A stretch of 34,966 bases of DNA from Eubacteriaceae bacterium (GTDB lineage: Bacteria > Bacillota > Clostridia > Eubacteriales > Eubacteriaceae): assembly GCA_028705955.1 (NCBI GenBank), contig JAQWCN010000007.1:1-34966 (forward strand), read 5' to 3'. A program made the translations under genes and the position numbers. Under the pieces are notes generated by a model, which was not told the origin of the DNA, made no database searches, and was given only the letters and a program-made list of their open reading frames with translations. This document shows positions 27,277-34,966 of the stretch, piece by piece. Each line of letters opens with the position of its first letter. Positions within the stretch are counted from its first letter, which is position 1.

Positions 27277-29655
27277 TTACAGAATAACGGACGTCAAATC
27301 AGATTCTTCTCTTTTTTTATTTAATGCGACATCAAAGCGGATGTCATATTTCGGCAATTCAATCCCCAGGGCTTCTTTTAATACATCATCGATGTTTTTG
27401 ACAAAGCAAAAGCTCAATTGATCCGTTACCTCCTGGGGAATGTCTTCCAAATCCTGTTCGTTTTCTGCCGGCAATATAATTTTCTGAATGCCGCTGCGCT
27501 GGGCTGCCATTACTTTTTCCTTAATTCCACCCACAGGCAAAACCTGTCCACTCAGGGTGATTTCTCCCGTCATCGACAATTTACTATCAACCGGTTTACC
27601 CAAAATAAGTGAAGCCAAAGCCGTTGTGATGGTCACCCCTGCGCTGGGGCCATCTTTGGGCGTTGCTCCCGCCGGAACATGAATATGCGTGTCATAAGAC
27701 TGATAGTTAAAGCCCACCGTCTGTTTACCCAGACGGGAACGAATCAAACTCATGGCAATCGTTGCGCTCTCTTTCATGACATCACCCAATTGTCCGGTCA
27801 TGATGAGTTGCCCACTCCCTGGCATAAACGTGGCCTCTGTAAAGAGGATTTCACCTCCTACGGTTGTCCAGGCCATCCCGGTTACAACCCCCGGTCCATT
27901 GTGTTCTCCTGCTTTTTCATGATGCCGCTTTTTATGTCCCAAAAGCGCTTCCAGATCTTCTGGTTTCACATGGACAGATGACGCGGTTTCGGACACAATT
28001 TTTTCTGTCGTCGCCCGGGCAATTTTAGCCAATTCCTTGGTCAATCCCCGGACCCCGGCTTCTGCAGTGTAATCCTCTATAATTTTAGCCATCGCTTCAT
28101 GATCAATCGAAAGCTGTTCTGACGTTAAACCGTGTTCTTCCAAAACTTTAGGCATTAAATGTTCTTCGCCAATATGCATTTTTTCATTATTGGTATAGCT
28201 GCTCAGCTCAATGATTTCTGCCCGGTCTAAAAGCGGTCCCGGAATGGTGCTCGCATCATTGGCCGTCGCAATAAAAAAGACATTTGATAAATCGTAGGGA
28301 ACTTCCAAATAATGATCAGAAAAGCTTGCATTCTGTTCGGGATCCAAAACTTCAAGTAACGCTGCCGATGGATCCCCTTGATTGGAAATACCCAATTTAT
28401 CAATTTCGTCCAAAACGAAAACCGGATTCATCGTTCCAGCATCTTTAATTCCCTTAATGATCCGGCCAGGTAGTGCCCCGATATAAGTCCTGCGGTGCCC
28501 GCGAATTTCGGATTCATCCCGAACCCCACCAAGACTCGCCCGAATATATTTTCGATCCAATGCTTCAGCAATACTCCGGCCCAGACTGGTTTTGCCCGTT
28601 CCCGGAGGGCCAACCAACAGTAAAATGGAACCCTGCCGTTCTTTTTTCAGTTCCATAACCGCCAGATGTTCAATCACTCTTTTCTTAACATCGTCGATGC
28701 CATAATGATTGGCATCCAATACTTTTCTTGCATTTCCAATATCAATATCATGAATATCACAATGCCAGGGCATTTCCAAAAGCAGATCCAGATAATTCAT
28801 AATGACATTAATTTCGGCACTTCCCGGAGGGGCTGCTTCAAGTTTTTTTAGCTCTTTAAGTGCAACCTTTCGCACATTGTCCGGCATATCCGATGCGTCA
28901 ATTCGATTGCGGTAATCATCTTCATCACTCTCATCTTCCCCCAGTTCCGCTTCAATGTTTTTAAGCTGTTCCCGGAGCATTGCATCCCGGTAATTTTTAT
29001 CCTTTTCTCTGGAATACTTTTTACTGATTTCCAATTGTAGATGAACAGAATCTTTTTCCCGAATCAAATAATCAATAAATTTAAGGGCTCTGCGCTTTTG
29101 AGAATTAATTTCAAGCAAATTTTGCTTTTCTTCCATAGACATGCCCATCATTGGGACAAGGTATCCGATTGTTTCCTGTACTGAATGCAACTCATCCAAT
29201 ATTTTGAGAAAATAATCCGCGCCCTTAAAATTTTGGCCGATCTCTCTCAGCAAATGCTTAATATATTCGGTCATTTCCCGATTGTCATCTTCAGAAAGAT
29301 CCGGCCAATCCGGCTGTTCCAAATATTCGGCCTGAAGACCGTCTAGATTATTAGTCACGTTAATAATATTGACCCGGCGAAGCGTATAAATATCAATAAT
29401 ATAGCCGTTATCCGCCTCTTCAATTTTATCAAACCGGAGCAACACACCGATCCGATAGAATGAATCATCCGTCAATGTATTATATTCACTATATTGTTTT
29501 GTAGAAACGCCAACCGCTAAGGTATTACTCTCGCCAATATATTTTTTTATATTTTTACCAATGACATCATTGACAAAAATTCGATTTTTTATTCCGGGAA
29601 AAATGACTGTTTCCGTAATTGGAATGACTGGTGCTTTTGCCACTTTATCCATCAT
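27277..29655 (-). CDS. lon: ATP-dependent protease Lon (LonA)
   Basis: Lon is a cytoplasmic AAA+ serine protease degrading misfolded and regulatory proteins. The 792-residue protein has the N-terminal substrate domain (1-200), a coiled region near 205-240, Walker A GPPGTGKT (349-356), Walker B VFVLDE (412-417), and the protease dyad Ser671 (PKDGPSAG) and Lys714 (GGIKEK). Length and order are typical of LonA. The first of two ATGs has AAGGAGG just upstream. It starts 17 bases after marR, so the two form an operon and lon is probably repressed by the MarR protein. Confidence 0.98.
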   Translation of the reverse strand: MMDKVAKAPVIPITETVIFPGIKNRIFVNDVIGKNIKKYIGESNTLAVGVSTKQYSEYNTLTDDSFYRIGVLLRFDKIEEADNGYIIDIYTLRRVNIINVTNNLDGLQAEYLEQPDWPDLSEDDNREMTEYIKHLLREIGQNFKGADYFLKILDELHSVQETIGYLVPMMGMSMEEKQNLLEINSQKRRALKFIDYLIREKDSVHLQLEISKKYSREKDKNYRDAMLREQLKNIEAELGEDESDEDDYRNRIDASDMPDNVRKVALKELKKLEAAPPGSAEINVIMNYLDLLLEMPWHCDIHDIDIGNARKVLDANHYGIDDVKKRVIEHLAVMELKKERQGSILLLVGPPGTGKTSLGRSIAEALDRKYIRASLGGVRDESEIRGHRRTYIGALPGRIIKGIKDAGTMNPVFVLDEIDKLGISNQGDPSAALLEVLDPEQNASFSDHYLEVPYDLSNVFFIATANDASTIPGPLLDRAEIIELSSYTNNEKMHIGEEHLMPKVLEEHGLTSEQLSIDHEAMAKIIEDYTAEAGVRGLTKELAKIARATTEKIVSETASSVHVKPEDLEALLGHKKRHHEKAGEHNGPGVVTGMAWTTVGGEILFTEATFMPGSGQLIMTGQLGDVMKESATIAMSLIRSRLGKQTVGFNYQSYDTHIHVPAGATPKDGPSAGVTITTALASLILGKPVDSKLSMTGEITLSGQVLPVGGIKEKVMAAQRSGIQKIILPAENEQDLEDIPQEVTDQLSFCFVKNIDDVLKEALGIELPKYDIRFDVALNKKREESDLTSVIL

Positions 29656-29672
29656 TATGAACCTCCTTATTT

Positions 29673-30092
29673 TTAAGACAGTTTGTTGAGTAGTGTAATC
29701 AACTGATGTATTTCACTTTCAGTCAAACACCCCTCAATACGCTCAACCAAACGCAATTGGGTCATTTCTTCAGCTTGAGCAATTTTCTTGCCCTTTTCCG
29801 TCAACCGGATAAAAGAAACTCTCCGATCATTCTGAGATCGCTCTTTATAAACACAATCCCGTTCCATTAAACGGCTAATCATCTCCGTCACCGTTGGTTT
29901 GGAAATTGCTTCATAACGGGCCAAATCACTAAAAGTTACATCACCGTGTTGATCAATGATCCGAAGCACGCTTACCTGCTTATGCGTCAGCTTGATATCA
30001 GGACAGGCTTTCTTTGTCAGTTCATCACATTGACAACCCAAATTTAAAAAATTTAAATATGCCTCAAATAGACTTTGCTTGATACACGCCAT
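29673..30092 (-). CDS. MarR family transcriptional regulator
   Basis: A 139-residue winged-helix protein with the MarR pattern: LTHKQVSVLRIIDQHGDVTFSDLA, recognition helix region ISKPTVTEMISRLMERD, wing ERSQNDRRVSFIRLTEKGKK. It has an unusual number of cysteines: C3, C20, C22, C30, C80 and C122, with a CxC at 20-22 in the dimer region, which would suit a thiol or metal sensor (inference). It is the first gene of a marR-lon operon. A perfect inverted repeat at its own promoter suggests autorepression. The ligand is unknown. Confidence 0.92.
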   Translation of the reverse strand: MACIKQSLFEAYLNFLNLGCQCDELTKKACPDIKLTHKQVSVLRIIDQHGDVTFSDLARYEAISKPTVTEMISRLMERDCVYKERSQNDRRVSFIRLTEKGKKIAQAEEMTQLRLVERIEGCLTESEIHQLITLLNKLS

Positions 30093-30114
30093 TGAACTCT
30101 CTCCATTTAATTAG

Positions 30115-30129
30115 TTAGGTCTTACCTAA
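30115..30129. promoter_or_regulatory. Probable MarR operator
   Basis: TTAGGT-CTT-ACCTAA is a perfect 6-3-6 inverted repeat lying at about +3 to +17 of the marR promoter, 23 bases before the marR start codon. Binding here would block transcription of marR and lon. The size and position match known MarR boxes; binding is inferred. Confidence 0.7.
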
Positions 30130-30138
30130 TAATGGATT

Positions 30139-30167
30139 AGTATAACCACCTTTTTTTACTTTGTCAA
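30139..30167 (-). promoter_or_regulatory. Promoter of the marR-lon operon
   Basis: Consensus TTGACA (complement of 30162-30167), a 17-base spacer and TATACT (complement of 30139-30144). Start is near 30132, so the operator overlaps the first transcribed bases. It is a strong unassisted promoter, as expected for a repressed operon. Confidence 0.88.
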
Positions 30168-30197
30168 GTACCCGAAAAAAATAAAGAATTCTTTTAG

Positions 30198-30242
30198 AAA
30201 ATAAAACTGACCAGCTCCGGGATTTTTCGGAACTGGTCAGTT
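30198..30242 (-). terminator. Terminator after pckA
   Basis: AACTGACCAG pairs with CTGGTCAGTT, extended inward by TTCCG/CGGAG with a wobble pair, followed by TTTTATTTT on the minus strand. It lies about 12 bases after the pckA stop. T-rich on both sides, so it may work in both directions. Confidence 0.92.
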
Positions 30243-30253
30243 TTTTACACCCA

Positions 30254-31831
30254 TTATTTTGCTTGAGGTCCTGCATCAATGATGTTTTGGGGCATATTTG
30301 TATATTTTTTAAAGTTGTCGACAAAATGGTTCGCCAAATTCTGAGCAACACGGTCATAATCTGCCTTATCTTTCCATGTGTTCCGGGCAATCAATACGTC
30401 TGAAGGAACACCCGGACATGAGGTTGGAATTTCCACATTAAAGATATCGTCGTGAATAAATTCAGCATTTTCCAATTCACCGCTGGTAGCCGCTGCAACA
30501 ATCGCTCTGGTATATGCCAGTTTCATTCTCTTGCCCACACCATAAGCACCACCGGACCAGCCGGTATTAACCAAATAAACATTGCAATTATAGGTATCAA
30601 TCCGTTCCCCGAGCAGTTCTGCATAACGTGCTGCCGGTAATGGCAGGAAAGGAGCACCAAAGCAAGTGCTAAATGTGGTCTGGGGTTCAGTAATGCCTCT
30701 TTCTGTACCCGCAAGTTTACTGGTATAACCACTGACAAAATGATACATTGCCTGATATTTATTGAGCTTGGCTACTGGTGGCAATGCACCAAATGCATCC
30801 GCTGTTAAAAATATAACTGTTTTGGGATGTCCGCCTACACTGGGAATGACAGCATTGGGAATGTAGTCCAGTGGATAACCCACCCGCGTATTTTCGGTAT
30901 ATTTGCTATCGGCGTAATCGGGAACCCCATTTTCATCACACACAACATTTTCAACAACAGAACCAAAACGAATTGCTCTGTATATTTCGGGTTCGCTTTC
31001 TTCTGTTAAATCGATGCACTTGGCAAAACAGCCACCTTCAAAATTAAAAATACCATTCTTACTCCAGCCGTGTTCATCATCACCAATTAATCCACGGTTT
31101 GGATCCGCCGATAAGGTTGTCTTCCCCGTCCCGGATAAACCAAAGAACAAAGCCGTGCGACCATCATCGTCCATATTGGCCGAACAATGCATCGGGAACA
31201 CATCCTGTTGCGGCAATAAACCATTCATCACCGAAAAAATTGACTTTTTAATTTCTCCACAGTAACGTGTCCCAGCAATTAATACAATTTTCCGTTTAAA
31301 ACTGATAATCACTGCCGCTTCACTATGGGTTCCATCTACAGCCGGATCGCAAAGATACCCAGGCGCTGCAATTATTGTAAAGCCTGGATTAATTTTTTTG
31401 GCTTCGTCGTCTGTTTTGGGATCAATAAACAAATTATGGACAAACAAATTTTGACTGGCAAACTCGTTAATCACCCGGATTGGAAGCTGGTATTGCGTAT
31501 CGGCACCGGCAAATCCGTTAAATACATAAATATCATCGAGCTTTGAGACATAATCTGTCATCTTATTATACAATGACTCAAACTTGTCTTCACCAATGGG
31601 CATGTTTATTTTACCCCATTCGACCATATCATGACTGACTTCATCATCAACAATGAACCGGTCGTCTGGTGAACGTCCCGTATATTTGCCTGTGCTGACA
31701 ACAAAAGCCCCGGTATTTGACAAAAAGCCTTCTTCTCCCGCCAAAGCTTTTTTGACTAGTGTCGGTGCTGTTGCATTCGCTAAACCTTTTTTCCCCTTTA
31801 TCCCTAAGTAAGATAAATCAATTTCATACAT
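30254..31831 (-). CDS. pckA: Phosphoenolpyruvate carboxykinase (ATP)
   Basis: The enzyme interconverts oxaloacetate + ATP and PEP + CO2 + ADP, linking C4 acids with gluconeogenesis. The 525-residue product has [16 protein letters not shown] (46-61), [12 protein letters not shown], the P-loop [16 protein letters not shown] (229-244), GDDEHGWS (250-257) and the C-terminal [17 protein letters not shown], as in ATP-dependent enzymes. ATG with AAGGAGAG. It follows gltA on the same strand with a 125-base gap, so it probably has its own promoter. Confidence 0.98.
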   Translation of the reverse strand: MYEIDLSYLGIKGKKGLANATAPTLVKKALAGEEGFLSNTGAFVVSTGKYTGRSPDDRFIVDDEVSHDMVEWGKINMPIGEDKFESLYNKMTDYVSKLDDIYVFNGFAGADTQYQLPIRVINEFASQNLFVHNLFIDPKTDDEAKKINPGFTIIAAPGYLCDPAVDGTHSEAAVIISFKRKIVLIAGTRYCGEIKKSIFSVMNGLLPQQDVFPMHCSANMDDDGRTALFFGLSGTGKTTLSADPNRGLIGDDEHGWSKNGIFNFEGGCFAKCIDLTEESEPEIYRAIRFGSVVENVVCDENGVPDYADSKYTENTRVGYPLDYIPNAVIPSVGGHPKTVIFLTADAFGALPPVAKLNKYQAMYHFVSGYTSKLAGTERGITEPQTTFSTCFGAPFLPLPAARYAELLGERIDTYNCNVYLVNTGWSGGAYGVGKRMKLAYTRAIVAAATSGELENAEFIHDDIFNVEIPTSCPGVPSDVLIARNTWKDKADYDRVAQNLANHFVDNFKKYTNMPQNIIDAGPQAK

Positions 31832-31860
31832 TTTGAACTCTCCTTGTAAAACTTTTCTCT

Positions 31861-31866
31861 ATTATA
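31861..31866 (-). promoter_or_regulatory. Candidate -10 element upstream of pckA
   Basis: A perfect TATAAT lies 30 bases before the pckA ATG. The -35 region is poor (no TTGACA-like sequence at 16-18 bases), and a short GCAT-ATGC repeat lies there (31883-31894), so an activator may be needed. This is inference. Confidence 0.45.
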
Positions 31867-31956
31867 GATACTAAATGAAAAAGCATGATTATGCAACATA
31901 AAATTCTTGCTATTCATGACTTATTCAGACAATTTCAATTAATTGCAGAAAGACGA

Positions 31957-33318
31957 TTACCGGTCATTAAGGTTTGTATACGGTACTCTTTCGTGAATAG
32001 AACGATAGGCCGGACGAATAATTTTACTGGAATTCATTAATTCTTCCAGACGGTGAGCACTCCATCCTGCTATCCTGGCAATTGCAAAAATAGGTGTATA
32101 TAATTCCGTTGGCAACCCTAACATATGATAAACAAATCCACTGTAAAAATCCACGTTGGCACTTACACCCCGATACATCTTTCTGTCATCCGCAATCACC
32201 TGTGGGGCAAGTTTCTCAACATTTGAATAGAGTACCAGTTCATCCATACAGCCTTTTTCCTGCGCAAGCTTACTGACAAATTTTCGAAGGACTTCTGCCC
32301 GGGGATCCGATACGGTATAAACCGCATGTCCCATTCCATAAATGAGCCCGGATTTATCAAAGACTTCTTTATGTAAAATCCTTCGAAGGTATTCTTTGAT
32401 TTCTTCCTCATCGCTCCAGTCGTGAATGTTTTGTTTCATATCTTCAAACATTGCAGAAACTTTGATATTAGCTCCCCCATGTTTTGGTCCTTTAAGAGAA
32501 CCAATGGCAGCGGCAATGGCAGAGTAAGTATCGGTCCCGGAAGATGTAACAACATGACAGGTAAACGTCGAATTGTTGCCCCCGCCATGCTCTGCATGAA
32601 GCATCAGGGCAATATCCAAAATACGGGCTTCAAGTTCCGTATATTTGCTGTCCGGGCGCAGAATATAAAGCAGGTTTTCAGCCGTTGACAGTTCTGGCTT
32701 CGGCGGATGGATAAACAAACTCTGGCCGTGTTCATAATGACGGTAAGCCTGATAGCCATAAACGGCTAAAAGTGGAAATAATGCAATTAACTCGATACAT
32801 TGACGTAATACATTAGGAATTGAAGTGTCACTGGCATAATCGTCGTAAGAATACAAAGTAAGGACACTTCTTGCCAGTGTATTCATCATATCTTTACTGG
32901 GTGCCTTCATAATAATATCCCGAACAAAGCTGGTTGGCAACGTTCTGTAATGGGCTAAAACTTTCGTGAAAGTTTCCAGTTTTTCTTTATTCGGCAACGC
33001 TCCAAATAAAAGTAGATAAACCACTTCTTCGTAACCAAACCGTTTATCTTTCACACAGCCCTTAACCATATCTTCAATATTAACGCCCCGGTAAAAAAGA
33101 CGGCCCGGACATTGAATCACCATGTCCCCTTCAATTTTTGTGGACATAATCTCTGATATTTCTGTTAATCCGGTCAATACTCCTTTACCACGCAAATCCC
33201 GGAGTCCCCGATACACCCGATACTCACTGTAAAGGTCTGGACTGATGCTTCCATGATCTTCAATCATTTTCGCATATTCCAGAATTTCAGGCTTAACTTT
33301 TGAATAAACACTGGTCAT
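31957..33318 (-). CDS. gltA: Citrate synthase
   Basis: The enzyme condenses oxaloacetate and acetyl-CoA to citrate. The 453-residue form has LHAEHGGGNNSTF (240-252), and catalytic His280 (PKHGGAN), His331 (GMGHAVYTVSDPRA) and Asp390 (ANVDFYSG), the si-type citrate synthase fold. I chose the ATG at 33318 with AGGAGG seven bases upstream; an in-frame TTG ten codons earlier lacks such a site. The neighbour pckA handles oxaloacetate, so the pair likely feeds glutamate synthesis. A methylcitrate synthase activity cannot be excluded. Confidence 0.94.
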   Translation of the reverse strand: MTSVYSKVKPEILEYAKMIEDHGSISPDLYSEYRVYRGLRDLRGKGVLTGLTEISEIMSTKIEGDMVIQCPGRLFYRGVNIEDMVKGCVKDKRFGYEEVVYLLLFGALPNKEKLETFTKVLAHYRTLPTSFVRDIIMKAPSKDMMNTLARSVLTLYSYDDYASDTSIPNVLRQCIELIALFPLLAVYGYQAYRHYEHGQSLFIHPPKPELSTAENLLYILRPDSKYTELEARILDIALMLHAEHGGGNNSTFTCHVVTSSGTDTYSAIAAAIGSLKGPKHGGANIKVSAMFEDMKQNIHDWSDEEEIKEYLRRILHKEVFDKSGLIYGMGHAVYTVSDPRAEVLRKFVSKLAQEKGCMDELVLYSNVEKLAPQVIADDRKMYRGVSANVDFYSGFVYHMLGLPTELYTPIFAIARIAGWSAHRLEELMNSSKIIRPAYRSIHERVPYTNLNDR

Positions 33319-33471
33319 ATTAATTCCTCCTGATGCTTTAACCTTCAAAAATGAAATTGTATATTGTATTTTTGAATAGCAAAGAAATCATACTTCATTT
33401 TTTTACTATTTTAACATAAAACATCCATAATAATTTGTTTTTTTGAAAAAAAGTTATTTTATTATTCATTT
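33319..33471 (-). promoter_or_regulatory. AT-rich gap upstream of gltA
   Basis: There are 153 bases with no gene. An extended -10-like TGTTAAAAT (complement of 33408-33416) has no good -35, and I see no GC-rich terminator for the preceding gene. gltA transcription could start here or read through. Confidence 0.3.
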
Positions 33472-34182
33472 TCATGGAAGCCATCCTTCATCTTCAATCC
33501 TTTTTGCTAAGCCTTTGAGTTCTTTTTGATGCCGTTTATATTCCGGGCAATATTGAGCCACCAAATTCCAAAAGCTTTTTGAATGGTTAAATTCGGATAA
33601 ATGACACAATTCATGAATCACAACATAATCGATCGTTTCAAGCGGCGCCATGATCAGCACCCATGAAAAATTCAAACTTCCTTTTTCCGAACAGGACCCC
33701 CACCGTGTTTTTGCACTTCCCACCCTCACTTTATCGGGTATCCATCCTGTTTGCTTTGAATATTTATTCACCCGGTCAGGGATAAATAATTCGGCATATT
33801 CTTTATACGCTCTACCAATTTCCCGTTTTCTTTCCGAAAGGGACAAATCCACCGGTCCACAAAAACAGGGCTCTTTCAGACTCAGAAAAAATGATGTGCT
33901 TTTACTTAAACCAGAATCCATTCGAAGTGGCACTTCATTGCCGAGCAACAAAAGATTTGTCCCATTATTTAATTTAAAATGCTGTTTTTTAATCCTACTG
34001 TTTTGAACCAACTGTTGATGTTCGGTTATCCATCGTGTTTTCTTATTTAAAAAACCTTCGATTTCTGCCACAGGCATCCGTTTTGGTGCTCTTACTTCGA
34101 CACTCCCATTATCGCGGATATATATTGCCAAAGTTCGTCGATTGGTTCGGATCAAATGGTATGTTTTTTTATTATTTGTCAT
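33472..34182 (-). CDS. YgjP-like metal-dependent hydrolase (DUF45 / M48-related)
   Basis: The 236-residue protein has the zinc-metalloprotein motif HELCH (190-194) followed by NHSKSFW (200-205), with RWGSCS (160-165) and [11 protein letters not shown] before it, all diagnostic of the YgjP/DUF45 family. No signal peptide or membrane segment. It also has an N-terminal barrel-like region ([15 protein letters not shown]). The E. coli relative has been linked to nucleotide hydrolysis, but the cellular role here is unknown. ATG with GGAG four bases upstream. It is divergent from coaBC across a 122-base gap. Confidence 0.88.
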   Translation of the reverse strand: MTNNKKTYHLIRTNRRTLAIYIRDNGSVEVRAPKRMPVAEIEGFLNKKTRWITEHQQLVQNSRIKKQHFKLNNGTNLLLLGNEVPLRMDSGLSKSTSFFLSLKEPCFCGPVDLSLSERKREIGRAYKEYAELFIPDRVNKYSKQTGWIPDKVRVGSAKTRWGSCSEKGSLNFSWVLIMAPLETIDYVVIHELCHLSEFNHSKSFWNLVAQYCPEYKRHQKELKGLAKRIEDEGWLP

Positions 34183-34220
34183 TTTGCTCCATTTTTATAT
34201 GTTCTGTTTTCCATGCACTG

Positions 34221-34233
34221 GCCAATAATTGGC
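34221..34233. promoter_or_regulatory. Perfect 13-base palindrome in the divergent gap
   Basis: GCCAAT-A-ATTGGC lies just upstream of the coaBC -35 element and between the two divergent genes. It could be an operator for either. No T-tract follows, so it is not a terminator. Confidence 0.4.
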
Positions 34234-34241
34234 GTTATCCC

Positions 34242-34270
34242 TTGTTCAACTCACCTTTTTTTGTTATACT
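34242..34270 (+). promoter_or_regulatory. Promoter of coaBC
   Basis: TTGTTC (34242-34247), 17 bases and TATACT (34265-34270), with a TGT just before the -10 (extended -10). The start is about 28 bases before the AAAGGAAAA ribosome binding site and ATG. Confidence 0.75.
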
Positions 34271-34304
34271 TCCCATTAATATTATTGTTATAAAAGGAAA
34301 AAAT

Positions 34305-34966
34305 ATGAATTTAAAAGATAAAACCGTCATTCTTGGTATTACCGGCAGTATTGCCGCTTATAAGATGGCTGATGTTGCCAGTGCACTTTCTAAAATGCAT
34401 TGCGATGTTCATACCATAATGACCAAAAATGCAACTGAGATCATTACACCACTGACCTTCTCAACCTTAACCAGCCATCATTGTATCGTTGACACCTTTG
34501 ATAAAAATATCAATTATAATGTGGCTCACGTCGCATTGGCAAAAAAAGCCGATGCGCTTTTAATCGCTCCTGCCACAGCAAATATAATCGCCAAGCTCGC
34601 TTGTGGTCTGGCGGACGATATGCTCACAACGACAACTTTGGCCTGCACTTGTCCCAAAATAATCGCTCCGGCAATGAATACCGCTATGTTTGAAAATCCT
34701 GTTGTGCAACGTAATATTGAAACGTTGCGTCAGGATGGTTGGGTTGTCATTGAACCTGCTTCCGGCGTGCTGGCCTGTAAAGATACGGGTAAAGGCAAAT
34801 TACCTGACCCCTCTGTTTTAATGGATTATGTATTAAAAGAAGTTGCCTGTAAAAAAGATTTAAACGGGAAAAAAATTCTGGTCACTGCCGGCCCTACCTA
34901 TGAAGCATTGGATCCTGTCCGGTTTCTTTCGAATCATTCCAGCGGACGCATGGGGTATGCTATTGC
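34305..34966 (+). CDS. coaBC: Phosphopantothenoylcysteine decarboxylase / phosphopantothenate-cysteine ligase, 5' part
   Basis: CoaBC makes 4'-phosphopantetheine for coenzyme A: the N-terminal flavoprotein CoaC decarboxylates and the C-terminal CoaB ligates cysteine. About 220 codons are seen before the window ends. Visible are [10 protein letters not shown] (11-20), the catalytic His75 in [35 protein letters not shown] (122-132), the Cys158 loop [13 protein letters not shown], and the start of CoaB with [23 protein letters not shown] after AAAGGAAA. It is the only gene on this strand, divergent from the YgjP-like gene. The 3' end lies outside the window. Confidence 0.96.
   Translation, partial: MNLKDKTVILGITGSIAAYKMADVASALSKMHCDVHTIMTKNATEIITPLTFSTLTSHHCIVDTFDKNINYNVAHVALAKKADALLIAPATANIIAKLACGLADDMLTTTTLACTCPKIIAPAMNTAMFENPVVQRNIETLRQDGWVVIEPASGVLACKDTGKGKLPDPSVLMDYVLKEVACKKDLNGKKILVTAGPTYEALDPVRFLSNHSSGRMGYAI

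Noticed and set aside
30115-30390. 91-codon frame on the minus strand over the pckA end and the marR promoter
   Set aside because: It runs through the pckA terminator, the marR promoter and the operator, and overlaps pckA in another frame. No ribosome binding site is seen.
33422-33470. AT-rich inverted repeat after the YgjP-like gene as terminator
   Set aside because: TTTTTTTCAAAAAAA pairs only A and T with no GC stem, so it is not a credible intrinsic terminator.

Overview
The window looks like a chromosomal segment of a low-GC, Gram-positive anaerobe of the class Clostridia, plausibly near Acetobacterium/Eubacterium. This is inferred from gene order, strong AGGAGG ribosome binding sites, a T-box leader, zinc-binding (Cys-rich) forms of S4, S14, L36 and adenylate kinase, and a KOW-domain gene between map and infA. 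The genus is a guess. Almost everything is on the minus strand; only the final gene, a partial coaBC, is on the plus strand.

Region 1 (1-15.8 kb, minus strand) is one S10-spc-alpha ribosomal cluster of 31 genes in transcription order: rpsJ-rplC-rplD-rplW-rplB-rpsS-rplV-rpsC-rplP-rpmC-rpsQ-rplN-rplX-rplE-rpsN-rpsH-rplF-rplR-rpsE-rpmD-rplO-secY-adk-map-KOW protein-infA-rpmJ-rpsM-rpsK-rpsD-rpoA-rplQ. It has its own strong promoter and leader, and ends at a terminator at the left edge of the window. The usual fusA/tuf genes do not precede rpsJ. The 168-base rpmJ-rpsM gap is rich in inverted repeats and is a candidate autoregulatory leader.

Region 2 (15.9-25.2 kb, minus strand) is a branched-chain amino acid cluster: T-box leader-ilvC, an internal terminator, then cimA-leuC-leuD-leuB-ilvD-ilvB. 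CimA with LeuCD and LeuB converts pyruvate and acetyl-CoA to 2-oxobutyrate, so together with IlvB, IlvC and IlvD this is a threonine-independent (citramalate) isoleucine route. The T-box specifier reads most naturally as AUC (Ile), which fits. No leuA, ilvA or ilvN is in the window.

Region 3 (25.3-34.3 kb, minus strand) holds a GH13 alpha-amylase-like protein fused in frame to a tRNA adenosine deaminase (TadA), a marR-lon operon with a clear promoter and operator, PEP carboxykinase, citrate synthase, and a YgjP-like HExxH metalloprotein. Divergent from the last is the 5' part of coaBC (coenzyme A synthesis), which runs off the right edge.

The most unusual item is the GH13-TadA fusion, with an A9 tract in its linker where slippage would separate the two activities. 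Other points for a second look are the terminator between ilvC and cimA, the rpmJ-rpsM RNA structures, the S10 leader hairpin and the Cys-rich MarR controlling lon. No CRISPR array, insertion sequence, tRNA or rRNA was seen.
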